Below are positions 18,072 through 26,990 of a stretch of 45,681 nt of DNA, in pieces. A program made the translations under genes and the position numbers. The stretch comes from Lachnospiraceae bacterium. Its GTDB lineage: Bacteria; Bacillota; Clostridia; Lachnospirales; Lachnospiraceae. The notes below the pieces were generated by a model. It worked only from the letters and a program-made list of their open reading frames with translations, ran no database searches and was not told where the DNA came from. The stretch's first letter is position 1. Each line of letters starts with the position of its first letter. The DNA lies in NCBI GenBank assembly GCA_017622575.1, contig JAGAQU010000094.1:1-45681 (forward strand). The letters run 5' to 3'.

Positions 18072-19487
18072 ATGAAACCGTTTATGGATAAGAATTTTCT
18101 TTTGTCTACCCCGACTGCCCGGACTCTGTTCCACGAGTTTGCAGATAAAGCACCCATTTTGGACTATCACTGTCACATCAATCCAAGTGAAATTGCAGAA
18201 GACCGCAGGTTTGACAACATCACTCAGCTCTGGCTTGGCGGTGATCATTATAAGTGGCGTCTCATGCGTTCCTTCGGCGTTGATGAAGCATATATCACAG
18301 GCGATGCGTCCGACAAGGAAAAATTCTTTAAATGGGCTGAAGTACTCGGTAAAGCCATCGGCAATCCTCTCTATCACTGGAGCCATCTGGAACTGCAAAG
18401 ATATTTTGGATATACAGGCTGCCTGAACGCAAAAACGGCCGAAGAAGTTTGGAATCTCTGCAATGCCAAACTTTCCGATCCTTCCATGAGTGCCCGCAAT
18501 CTGATCAGAAAATCCAATGTCACTTTAATCTGTACCACGGACGATCCCGCCGATTCGCTTGAATGGCACGCAAAAATTGCCGCCGATAACACTTTTGACG
18601 TTCAAGTACTCCCTGCGTGGCGCCCTGACAAGGCTATGAACATTGAGAAGCCGGAATATAGCGATTATCTTTCTGTACTTTCAAAGGAAAGCGGAATTAC
18701 CATCCACTCCTTTGCATCTCTGAAAAAGGCATTGATAAACCGCATGGATTTCTTTGCATCTATGGGATGCTGTGTTTCCGACCACGGGCTTTTATCTCTT
18801 ATGTACTATCCTGCTTCCGATGAAGAAATAGAAAATATTTTTGCAAAAAGGCGCTCCGGCAATGTCATCTCCAAAGAGGAGGAGCTAACCTTCAAAACAG
18901 CTTTTATGCTCTTTGCAGGCAAAGAATATCACAAACGTAACTGGGTAATGCAGCTTCACTATGGGTGTAAAAGAGATAACAACGATCTGATGTATCAAAG
19001 ACTTGGGCCCGACACAGGTTTTGACTGTATCAGCAGCCATACTTCATCCGATCAGACGGCCGATTTTCTGAACGGTCTTGCCCGGACTGATGAGCTTCCC
19101 AAAACCATCCTTTACAGTCTGAATCCCGGTGACAATCAGGCGATTGGCACTATCATCGGATGTTTTCAGGACTCTTCTGCTGTAGCCAAGATCCAGCAGG
19201 GCAGCGCCTGGTGGTTCAATGACCACAAGACCGGCATAAAGGATCAATTGCTTTCCCTGGCAAATCTTGGCAATCTTTCCGGTTTTGTAGGAATGCTGAC
19301 GGATTCCAGAAGCTTTCTCTCCTATACAAGGCATGAATATTTCCGCCGTATCCTGTGCGATCTGATCGGCGAATTTGTTGAAAACGGCGAATTTTCCTCA
19401 GACAGCGAAACACTGTCTGAGATCATAAAGGATATCTCCTATAACAATGCCGTGAGATATTTCGGCTTTCACCTGGATGAAATATAA
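18072..19487 (+). CDS. uxaC: Glucuronate/galacturonate isomerase
   Basis: This enzyme isomerises D-glucuronate to D-fructuronate and D-galacturonate to D-tagaturonate, the entry step of hexuronate catabolism. The 471-residue protein has the amidohydrolase-fold metal motif LDYHCHINPSEIAEDR near the N-terminus, and TDDPADSLEWH and LHYGCKRDNND further on. RBS AAAGGAG lies 8 bases before the ATG. None of the usual partners (uxuA, uxaB/uxuB, kdgK, a uronate transporter) are in the window, so this gene stands alone under its own promoter. Its stop is 3 bases from the stop of the convergent GGDEF gene. Confidence 0.95.
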   Translation: MKPFMDKNFLLSTPTARTLFHEFADKAPILDYHCHINPSEIAEDRRFDNITQLWLGGDHYKWRLMRSFGVDEAYITGDASDKEKFFKWAEVLGKAIGNPLYHWSHLELQRYFGYTGCLNAKTAEEVWNLCNAKLSDPSMSARNLIRKSNVTLICTTDDPADSLEWHAKIAADNTFDVQVLPAWRPDKAMNIEKPEYSDYLSVLSKESGITIHSFASLKKALINRMDFFASMGCCVSDHGLLSLMYYPASDEEIENIFAKRRSGNVISKEEELTFKTAFMLFAGKEYHKRNWVMQLHYGCKRDNNDLMYQRLGPDTGFDCISSHTSSDQTADFLNGLARTDELPKTILYSLNPGDNQAIGTIIGCFQDSSAVAKIQQGSAWWFNDHKTGIKDQLLSLANLGNLSGFVGMLTDSRSFLSYTRHEYFRRILCDLIGEFVENGEFSSDSETLSEIIKDISYNNAVRYFGFHLDEI

Positions 19488-19490
19488 GCT

Positions 19491-20777
19491 TTACTTTACA
19501 ATCCGGTTTCTGCCGTTATTTTTCCCGCTATACAGCTTCTCATCTGCTTCTTTCAGAATAAGGTTTAATCCATCCGTGCTGCCCTGACAGATACCGAATG
19601 TCATGGTAACACGGATTTTTGTTGTCTCATCTATTTCAATCTCTATGTCCCTGATCTCATTCAGTGTCTCTTCCAGCAAAGCAAGTGCCTCTTCCAGCAA
19701 ACAATTATTGAAAAGAAACATAAATTCTTCTCCGCCCCATCTGGCCACAATGCCTCTTCCGACCATACGCTTTTTCATTATTCTGGCAATCTTGATCAGA
19801 ACCATATCTCCCCATTCATGCCCGTAAGTGTCATTTACTTTTTTAAAGAAATCGATATCTCCGATGGCAACGCAGAAGTCAATGTTTCTTTCCTCTTTCT
19901 CCTTGTGCGCCTGCTGCAGCTTCTTTTCTCCGCTCCTTCTGTTGATAAGTCCTGTAAGCGCATCCCGCTCCACGAGCTCGCTCAATGATTTCTGCATGGT
20001 TACAGCATATCTGCCAAGTTCACCAAGTTCATCCTCTCGTTTTGACAAGTGATAATCAAGCTTTTCATTTAAATCACCTTTTGCTACTTTACCTAAAAAT
20101 TCCCCCATTTTAGCAATAGCACGCATCAGATTTTTCGAAAAGCTAATGGTAAACAAAGCAGCGATGATCATTGCCACGATGCCCAGTATAATAATCGGTA
20201 TAATGACCTTTTTCAGGTTACTGCTTACCGTTTTTACCGGTTTTGACACAAAAAGCATTCCGCTACACGTTCCGTCACTGTTGATCAGCGGCGAATAATA
20301 TGCAAAATATTTTTCTTCTCCGATAGATACACTGGGATAAAAAGCAGGCTGTCCTGTTTTTAACACATCATTGACCACAACCGCATTGACCCTGGTCCCT
20401 ATCATCCTTTTTCCCTCCGGATCGTACAGTGTGGTGATCACACGGGTATCCTGAAAAAAGAAAGTAATATCGACTCCTGTCTTTTCCTTGATCGTGTCAA
20501 TAATGGAAAAGTCTCCGTTGATCTGATGTTCTCCCTTCATCATATAAATTTCATTATTTTGACTGACTACATAGTAGTCTCCCGGATACAACTGATCATA
20601 TAATGTCATAATCGCAGAACTCAAATCCATTAACCCCTGCTTAACTTCGCTGTGAAGAGCCGTTGCAAAGCTCTTTATGCTGAAAGAAGTAATGACCAGC
20701 GTCAGCATAAAAATAGGAATCAATGTGATCTGAAGCAATTTCACATATAGACTTTTCTTTGTTTTTTCCTGTTTCAT
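19491..20777 (-). CDS. Membrane diguanylate cyclase (Cache-HAMP-GGDEF)
   Basis: This 428-residue membrane sensor has an N-terminal transmembrane segment (~12-35), an extracytoplasmic single-Cache-type domain (~40-185) and a second membrane segment (~190-212, VIIPIIILGIVAMIIAALFT). A HAMP linker (~213-265) precedes a C-terminal GGDEF domain. The active-site loop is GGEEF at 348-352 (ARWGGEEFMFLF), a catalytically competent variant that would make cyclic di-GMP. The product-inhibition I-site (RxxD) is replaced by VGRG. It starts 22 bases after the second solute-binding protein gene with GGAA upstream, and closes the seven-gene operon. The ligand may relate to the transported substrate, but that is inferred from position only. 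Confidence 0.88.
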   Translation of the reverse strand: MKQEKTKKSLYVKLLQITLIPIFMLTLVITSFSIKSFATALHSEVKQGLMDLSSAIMTLYDQLYPGDYYVVSQNNEIYMMKGEHQINGDFSIIDTIKEKTGVDITFFFQDTRVITTLYDPEGKRMIGTRVNAVVVNDVLKTGQPAFYPSVSIGEEKYFAYYSPLINSDGTCSGMLFVSKPVKTVSSNLKKVIIPIIILGIVAMIIAALFTISFSKNLMRAIAKMGEFLGKVAKGDLNEKLDYHLSKREDELGELGRYAVTMQKSLSELVERDALTGLINRRSGEKKLQQAHKEKEERNIDFCVAIGDIDFFKKVNDTYGHEWGDMVLIKIARIMKKRMVGRGIVARWGGEEFMFLFNNCLLEEALALLEETLNEIRDIEIEIDETTKIRVTMTFGICQGSTDGLNLILKEADEKLYSGKNNGRNRIVK

Positions 20778-20799
20778 CTGTCACTTCCTGACTGATGTT

Positions 20800-23070
20800 T
20801 TACCGATTCTCGTTCACATAAATTTTCACACGGCTCTGAATAATAGCCGCCACGTCTTTCGCACTTTTCTGCCCGTTAAAGAAAGCTGCTGCTTCCTCTT
20901 CTATGATCTGAATCAGGTTATCATCATAATTGTATACCTGATTAAAACTATACAACGTTTTCTTGAAATTTTCCACCTCTTCTTTTGTCATTGGATTGAT
21001 AGGGATTTCAACTCCGCCAAGATAATAATAGTCCTCTGACTCCACCTCATTCCCGTTCTCATCGGTATAAGTGGGCTTTTTCATTGCCTCTTCCCCCATA
21101 GAATCCAGTCTCTTAATGCTTAAAGGCAGCCCATACGGAATCGCATCCTGATATTCATCCGTAAGATAGTATCTGAGAAACTGCCATGCTCCCTCTTTGC
21201 AGGATGACTTTGCGGACATTGCCATCTGCAGAGCCGGCATAATTGCAGATCCGTCTCCGTTTCCTGTAGGATAACCGATCATGGTAACAGGTTCTCCAAA
21301 GGTGCCCTGCTGCACATACTGATAATCGCGAAAGCCGGAAACATTGTACATCATTGCTACAACTTTGCCCTCACGCCACATACTGTCATAATTCTCCCAG
21401 TACTCATCAGTATACATATCATCCCCTATCGTTTCCGGAAACTCTTTCAGGAATTCAAGCATTTCCGTAAAACTGTCTGTATCAAAGCTGCAGGTTCCGT
21501 TTTTCCAATCCACATACTGATTACCGGCAGAACTCATACAGTATAACAGCATAGTTCTCCTGTCAACATAATTCAGAAACATTACATCTTCCGGCTTTGT
21601 ACTCATCAGTTCATTTACATCCTGAACTGTCCATCCTCTTTTCTGTCCTACATCCGATGTTTTTGCAATTAAGGTATTGATTGTGTAATATGGCACAAGA
21701 CGATACAGCTTTCCATCCACCGAGTAGGCTTCCAAAACATTCGGCATATAATTGGTGATATCAAGCTCCTCATCTTTTTCAATATAAGGTTTTAAATCCT
21801 CGAAAAGACCCTTGGAAATGTAACTTTCTACCGGCATGGAATCATTAATGACAAGAATGTCCGGCACTTTTCCGGATGCAATATCCGTATTCAGTCTGGT
21901 GATTCCGGCCTCATAATCACTTTCGGAATTGTACAGCGAAGCGTAATCCTGAATCGTAATTCGATACTCTTCATTACTCTTATTAAACTTTACAACGCTG
22001 TTCCTGATATCCCAGTCAAGACCCGCGCAGGCAAGGGTAATCACTTTCTTGTCCTTGATATCTTTCGGGTCCACTTTCGAAAATCTGCCGATACAGGTCT
22101 CATAATTTTCCTGATCATCATAGGCTGCAAAAAACTCCTGATCATTGATTGTAATCAGGTTATAAAGCCCATAACTGTCCAGATCGGAATCAACAAAATT
22201 CATCAACTGGATTTTATCCGAATCACCGATATTATACCCATAAACGCCATAGCTGTTCACCAGAAACACTTCATAATTTTCATTACCCGGATAAACTGAG
22301 AAATCATAAGATGCTCCCGGAATTTTTGTTTTATCCGTCATTTTTCCGGTCTCCATATCCGCATATCCCAGATAAACAGCACCGTCATCCTCCATACGGA
22401 ATGCGATCACTTTTCCATTGGCAATCGGATACAGATATACCCCCTGAAGAGAATCTTCTCCCTCTGAAGAAAGCATTTTCAGAAAATTACCTTCTCTGTC
22501 AAATGTAAGATAGCTTTCCATTACTTTCACATAAATTTTATCCTTAATGCATACAATATCACCTGTATATAGCCATCCATTTCCGGCAAGCTCCTTCACT
22601 TGCGGTATCTCATTCAAAGAGATACAGAATATCTCCTCTCCTTTAACGGAAAGTTTTACCAGATAATATTGATCGATATAGTTTCCTTCCTCATCCGGCT
22701 CCTGTGCATAGATATCCTTAATGGCATAAAGTACCCCTTGATCATCGCAGGAAAAGTATACCAGTCCTCCTCCTTCCTGTGAGAAGTACTTTCCCTCCTC
22801 CTTAACCTTTCCTTCTGTATCCAGCAAGGCCAGATTGATGGTGGTAGTTCCATCGTCTTCATATTTATAGCCGTAAGCATAGATATAATCGCCATTCTTT
22901 ATCAGATTGCTATAGCCGTCCACTCCTCTCTCAAGTTCCAGGGGCGTCACTTTATACACATAATCTTTGCTTGATGCCGCCTGTCCTGTCTCACCGCTTT
23001 CATTCCCGCAGCCGGCAAAGGATGCTATCATAAGTATCAACGTCAGGATTACGCACAGTTTCTTTTTCAT
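20800..23070 (-). CDS. Extracellular solute-binding lipoprotein with long beta-rich N-terminal region (paralogue 2)
   Basis: This 756-residue lipoprotein has lipobox ASFAGC (Cys21). About residues 40-340 are beta-rich, with repeated short strands and turn motifs (LALLDTEGKVKEEG, YLTFDREGNFLKML, VFLVNSYGVYGYN) that resemble beta-propeller blades. From about 345 on comes a family 1 solute-binding domain (FNKSNEEYRITIQDY, ASGKVPDILVINDSMPVES, KGLFEDLKPYIE, KEGAWQFLRYYL). It is clearly a paralogue of the lipoprotein gene that opens the operon; the C-termini align (FFNGQKSAKDVAAIIQSR here, FFKGQKTAKETADIIQNR there). The start at 23070 has GGAGG embedded in the last codons of the preceding gene and begins the signal peptide; a longer frame to 23235 is rejected. 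Confidence 0.87.
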   Translation of the reverse strand: MKKKLCVILTLILMIASFAGCGNESGETGQAASSKDYVYKVTPLELERGVDGYSNLIKNGDYIYAYGYKYEDDGTTTINLALLDTEGKVKEEGKYFSQEGGGLVYFSCDDQGVLYAIKDIYAQEPDEEGNYIDQYYLVKLSVKGEEIFCISLNEIPQVKELAGNGWLYTGDIVCIKDKIYVKVMESYLTFDREGNFLKMLSSEGEDSLQGVYLYPIANGKVIAFRMEDDGAVYLGYADMETGKMTDKTKIPGASYDFSVYPGNENYEVFLVNSYGVYGYNIGDSDKIQLMNFVDSDLDSYGLYNLITINDQEFFAAYDDQENYETCIGRFSKVDPKDIKDKKVITLACAGLDWDIRNSVVKFNKSNEEYRITIQDYASLYNSESDYEAGITRLNTDIASGKVPDILVINDSMPVESYISKGLFEDLKPYIEKDEELDITNYMPNVLEAYSVDGKLYRLVPYYTINTLIAKTSDVGQKRGWTVQDVNELMSTKPEDVMFLNYVDRRTMLLYCMSSAGNQYVDWKNGTCSFDTDSFTEMLEFLKEFPETIGDDMYTDEYWENYDSMWREGKVVAMMYNVSGFRDYQYVQQGTFGEPVTMIGYPTGNGDGSAIMPALQMAMSAKSSCKEGAWQFLRYYLTDEYQDAIPYGLPLSIKRLDSMGEEAMKKPTYTDENGNEVESEDYYYLGGVEIPINPMTKEEVENFKKTLYSFNQVYNYDDNLIQIIEEEAAAFFNGQKSAKDVAAIIQSRVKIYVNENR

Positions 23071-23072
23071 GC

Positions 23073-24065
23073 TTACCTCCAAAATTTTTGTATATCTTTC
23101 CATGTATATTTTCTGTTCTTCCACTTTATGATCAGAAAAACCAAAACGATAAGGGCAGGAATCAATAACAGAATCATCTGAAGGAATAAGATAACTGCCC
23201 GGATATCTTCGTGTCCTCTTGCCATGTTCTCCCAATACGGCAGGTGAATGGCCGCATTCTGCATGGACCTGGTTCCAAAATCAAGCATCACCGGGATCAT
23301 CGCCTCCACAGAATACCTGGAAGAATTCTCAACTACCGTCATTTCCTCTTCTTTTAATCCAAATATCTCTTTTACTGTATTGTAAACGAATTTTTTTACC
23401 GGATTGGGTGCCACAATCTCATAACAACCGATTCCTTCGCTGATGCCATACTGCGAAAGTGTCTCATTGGAAACATAGATCACTGATTTCTGAAGTCCTG
23501 CATTCTCTGCAAGCCGCCCTTTTTCCCGCCTTATGACACCTGCCACATAGTGCGGGACGCCGTTTATCATAACATTCATTCCCTCAATATCATTGGAACC
23601 GAACAGCTGCCAGGCCGCTTCTTCGTCCAGAATAATAAAGTCCTGCATCAATTCCTCACCGGAAAAATATCTTCCGCTCACAAGCTGAAGCGGATGAAAA
23701 AAGAAGAAATCACCGCCCACACCTATGGCATCCGTTTCCAGTGTACTCTGACTGCTTACCACCGTAATCTTGCCCTGAGAGCTGTATGCGTCTATATACA
23801 GTCTGGCATTTTCATTCTCACTGGTGACAGCAGCCTCCGAAAGGGCTGATTCCAATTGTTTTTCAAAGCTTTTTATCTGAAAATCATCCACAGATGCTTC
23901 CTTTGTCACAAAAACGCTGACCTGTGCATAGCCGCCATCCTCGCTCCACCGCTTCGCAGCCTGCTGATCCCTCAAATCACTTACCTTACTGTTCCACCAA
24001 AATGTCACAATGAAAAAAAGCACAAGGGATATCAACACTGTCAACAAAAATTTTTTATCCTTCAT
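23073..24065 (-). CDS. Two-pass membrane protein with MacB-like periplasmic core domain
   Basis: This 330-residue protein has one N-terminal membrane segment (~5-24), a large extracytoplasmic domain (~25-285) and one C-terminal membrane segment (~290-313) followed by a short basic tail. The ectodomain contains patterns of the MacB/FtsX-associated core domain: SGRYFSGEELMQDFIILDEE, AAWQLFGSNDIEGMNVMING and GVIRREKG. Unlike true MacB/FtsX permeases it lacks the four-helix permease unit and any ATPase domain. It overlaps the adaptor gene upstream by 11 bases, matching the MacA-MacB pairing, and is 2 bases from the next gene. Export, sensing or a scaffold role are all possible; none can be chosen. 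Confidence 0.7.
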   Translation of the reverse strand: MKDKKFLLTVLISLVLFFIVTFWWNSKVSDLRDQQAAKRWSEDGGYAQVSVFVTKEASVDDFQIKSFEKQLESALSEAAVTSENENARLYIDAYSSQGKITVVSSQSTLETDAIGVGGDFFFFHPLQLVSGRYFSGEELMQDFIILDEEAAWQLFGSNDIEGMNVMINGVPHYVAGVIRREKGRLAENAGLQKSVIYVSNETLSQYGISEGIGCYEIVAPNPVKKFVYNTVKEIFGLKEEEMTVVENSSRYSVEAMIPVMLDFGTRSMQNAAIHLPYWENMARGHEDIRAVILFLQMILLLIPALIVLVFLIIKWKNRKYTWKDIQKFWR

Positions 24066-26061
24066 TTAACCTTACCTGTTTACCCGCCTCTACCGGTTTC
24101 GTGGACGTGGTAATGACATATTCATAACCGTAAAGTCCTGCTGAAATTGCCGTATTGTTGTCATCGGATGCAAGGACCTCCACATCAACTCTGGTTGCAA
24201 TATATCTGTTACTGATCGGACCGCTTTTCGATTCCACAATCAATATAAATTTGCCGTTGCTGTCTTCACGAATAGCGCTGTTTGGAACCACCAGTTCATA
24301 TTCCGCACTTTTCTGTCCCACTGACAGGCTAAGCGACTGTCCTGCCTGAATACTGCTTCCCGTCACATCAAAAACAAGAAGTTTCTTTTGTCCTGCACTC
24401 TCCGGATCCGGCTTGATTGCTGATAACACTGCCTTTGCATCCTCATAATACCAGGCATTCTGTAAATCTGCCACGTCTCCTACCTGTACCTTCTTTGCCT
24501 GCTCATTGGTAACGGAAAAACTTACAGTAAATCCTTTTCCTTCTACCTGAATCACTGCGGCTGCTTCCTCCGGCTTCGTAGTTTCTCCGGCTACATAGGC
24601 AAGGGAGGTAACTGTTCCCGCAACAGGTGCTTTGATTGCAGAACCCATGGACTTTTCCTTTAATTTTGCAATTTCTTCTTTCTTCTGCGCAATATCCTTA
24701 CTTGCCTTGGAAAGATCCAGCTCAGCATTGATATCCGCAGCAAGGTCTGTCTGCTCCTGCTTCAGAAGTTCATAGACTGCCTGGGCATTTTTCAGTGCCG
24801 CTTCCGCATTCGCTATCTTATTCTGATAAGCAGTTGATGACTGTTTATTGGCACTGGTGATCTCGGTAATATTCCTTGTTGCCTGATCAAGTCTGTTCTG
24901 GGCATCCTGCACACTTTCATTAGAAGATACCGTAATCGCATTTACCTCTGCCAATTTGCTTTGAAGATCACTTAAGCGCTGTTTTGCATTGTTTAAAGCA
25001 GACTTGTTTGATTCATAGCCGCTCAGCTGACCGGAGGCTTCATTAAAGCTGTTTACCGTAATATTGTACTGCGACAAAGTTGCGTCAAATTCTGCATAGA
25101 GCGTCTGATATTCTGATCTCTCACCTATTGCATTTCTTAAATTATTATAAACGTCCTTCATATCATCTATTGTAGCATTGTCGCTTAAGGAAAGCTCTTG
25201 AGTATAAAACGCTTTATATATTTGACTCAATTTATTCTTAACAGCATTTAATGCTGCATCTCTCTGCTTTGTATATGCATCAATACCGCCAGATGTACCG
25301 GTAGTGCTGCTTACACTACCTGCAATTGACTCTGCACTGTTCACCAACGTTTCTAAATCTGTGATCTGCTTTTGCACTTCTGATATCTCATTTGTCAATT
25401 CAGCTACTTTTTTGGCTTTATAGTTATTAAATGCCTCCTGAGCCTTCGCCAGATCCGTGCTGGCCTGATCCTTTGCCAATTCATCCGGAATGGTACTTAC
25501 CCCGGCATTGTTGGTATTGACGGTACTCTGTAGTGTGATATCATCCAAGGCCTTCTGGCATTCACTAACCCTGTTCTTTGCGTTCTCCAATTTGTTCTGC
25601 ATATCGGTTACCTTCGCCTGATAGGATGCGAAGGAATCCGTATTTCCACTTGCCACTTTATTGATGATCTCCGATGACACGGTGCCGCCAAAAAGTCCTT
25701 TCATATAAGTCAGTTCCAGATCCTCCAGTTCATCTTCCGCTTTCTTAAGCTCATCGCTCTGCGCATCTTCCAGATAATACAGCACCTGATCCTTTTCAAC
25801 CGTATCTCCCTGCTTTACGGCCACACTGGAGATCACACGGGATTCCTTGACCATGACATTGTAAGGATCTGTTGCCTCCACATTGCCCGTTCCACGGATT
25901 TTGGCTGTTATGGTTCCGCTTTGTACGTACTGGGTTGCCACCTCCGGCAGCGAATAGTTCATGATCGTATTTGAAAAAAATGTGAGTACCAACATAACAG
26001 TAAGGAATATAATCGCTACATTTTTAATCCAGTCTCTTCTTTTAGACACATTTTCATTCAT
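24055..26061 (-). CDS. MacA/HlyD-like membrane adaptor with very long coiled coil
   Basis: This 668-residue membrane fusion protein has an N-terminal membrane anchor (~12-32) and a first lipoyl half-domain (~45-100, SGTITAKIRGTGNVEATDPY; VAVKQGDTVEKDQVLYYLED). An unusually long helical hairpin follows (~105-470), rich in Gln, Asn, Lys and Glu. The second lipoyl half is IKAPVAGTVTSLAYVAGE at 476, followed by beta-barrel and membrane-proximal domains. In diderms such proteins link inner-membrane pumps to an outer-membrane channel; this organism is expected to be monoderm, so the hairpin would sit in the cell wall. GGGAG precedes the ATG. No pump ATPase or RND protein is adjacent, only the MacB-like ectodomain protein downstream. 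Confidence 0.8.
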   Translation of the reverse strand: MNENVSKRRDWIKNVAIIFLTVMLVLTFFSNTIMNYSLPEVATQYVQSGTITAKIRGTGNVEATDPYNVMVKESRVISSVAVKQGDTVEKDQVLYYLEDAQSDELKKAEDELEDLELTYMKGLFGGTVSSEIINKVASGNTDSFASYQAKVTDMQNKLENAKNRVSECQKALDDITLQSTVNTNNAGVSTIPDELAKDQASTDLAKAQEAFNNYKAKKVAELTNEISEVQKQITDLETLVNSAESIAGSVSSTTGTSGGIDAYTKQRDAALNAVKNKLSQIYKAFYTQELSLSDNATIDDMKDVYNNLRNAIGERSEYQTLYAEFDATLSQYNITVNSFNEASGQLSGYESNKSALNNAKQRLSDLQSKLAEVNAITVSSNESVQDAQNRLDQATRNITEITSANKQSSTAYQNKIANAEAALKNAQAVYELLKQEQTDLAADINAELDLSKASKDIAQKKEEIAKLKEKSMGSAIKAPVAGTVTSLAYVAGETTKPEEAAAVIQVEGKGFTVSFSVTNEQAKKVQVGDVADLQNAWYYEDAKAVLSAIKPDPESAGQKKLLVFDVTGSSIQAGQSLSLSVGQKSAEYELVVPNSAIREDSNGKFILIVESKSGPISNRYIATRVDVEVLASDDNNTAISAGLYGYEYVITTSTKPVEAGKQVRLNEG

Positions 26062-26084
26062 ACTTTTTCTCCCTTTTCATGGTC

Positions 26085-26990
26085 TTATCCTTTAATGCCT
26101 CCCTGATAGGTAATTCCCTCAACCAGATAATCCTCTCCGTAGAGAAATACCAGAATCGGCGGCACCATATAAATCGTCGCCACTGCAAATGCCAGTCCTA
26201 TTTCTCCCTCATTGATCTTAGACAAAAATACAGAAAGCGGATGCATCTCCGGATCCGATAATAAGATCAAAGGCTGCTCCACCATATTCCAATAATCAAT
26301 GAAAATGAGGATTGCAACCGAACACAGCGCACCCTTACAGAGGGGCATGCAAATACTCTTAAAAATCTGCCATTCTCCTGCACCGTCAATCTGCGCTGCT
26401 TCCATTACAGAAGCGGGAATTCTTCTCATGTACTTTGTCAGCATAAACACGGCAAAGGGAGAAAAAATTCCCGGAAGCCAGATCGCCCATTTTGTGTCCA
26501 GAATATTCAGCCATTCAGAGACAAGGTAATTGGGCACCAACGTTACCTGATAGGGCATCAGCATTAAAATAATATAAACAAAAAATATAACTTCCTTCAG
26601 TTTCCCGCGAAACCGGGTAAAACCATAAGCTGCACCCGATGCAACCGCCAACTGAAATACTACAATAGGAACTACCAGGATTACGGAATTCCAAAACTTA
26701 AACAGATATTCCGGACTTTTAAACAAAACGGTAATATATTGGCTAAAGGATACCATATCCGGGATAAATTTCAAATTAACCTTTTCAGAAATGTAGGTCT
26801 TGCCACCTGTATCCGTAGTGGCGAAAACCTGTCCGTAATTAGAAGAAATTTCTGATGAGGCCATAAAAGAATTGGTGACAGTCAGTACAATCGGCATCAA
26901 AAACAGCACTGCAAAACACGCAGCTATCAAAGTAATCATTGCCACCTTGAGAAACATCCTTCTTACTTTTCTTCGCTTTCTCTTTTTCAT
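26085..26990 (-). CDS. Carbohydrate-type ABC transporter permease (MalG/UgpE class)
   Basis: This 301-residue permease has six expected membrane helices and a clean EAA loop, EAAQIDGAGEWQIFKSICMP, that contacts the ATPase. The N-terminus is basic (MKKRKRRKVRRMFLK) and lacks a cleaved signal. The ATG overlaps the preceding permease stop (ATGA), so the two form a heterodimer pair. No ATPase gene is present in the operon. In Firmicutes a shared MsmK/MsiK-type ATPase often serves such orphans, which is the likely solution here. Confidence 0.92.
   Translation of the reverse strand: MKKRKRRKVRRMFLKVAMITLIAACFAVLFLMPIVLTVTNSFMASSEISSNYGQVFATTDTGGKTYISEKVNLKFIPDMVSFSQYITVLFKSPEYLFKFWNSVILVVPIVVFQLAVASGAAYGFTRFRGKLKEVIFFVYIILMLMPYQVTLVPNYLVSEWLNILDTKWAIWLPGIFSPFAVFMLTKYMRRIPASVMEAAQIDGAGEWQIFKSICMPLCKGALCSVAILIFIDYWNMVEQPLILLSDPEMHPLSVFLSKINEGEIGLAFAVATIYMVPPILVFLYGEDYLVEGITYQGGIKG

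Noticed and set aside
23071..23235. 55-codon extension of the second solute-binding protein
   Set aside because: It covers the end of the preceding gene in another frame and would bury the signal peptide, which must be N-terminal.
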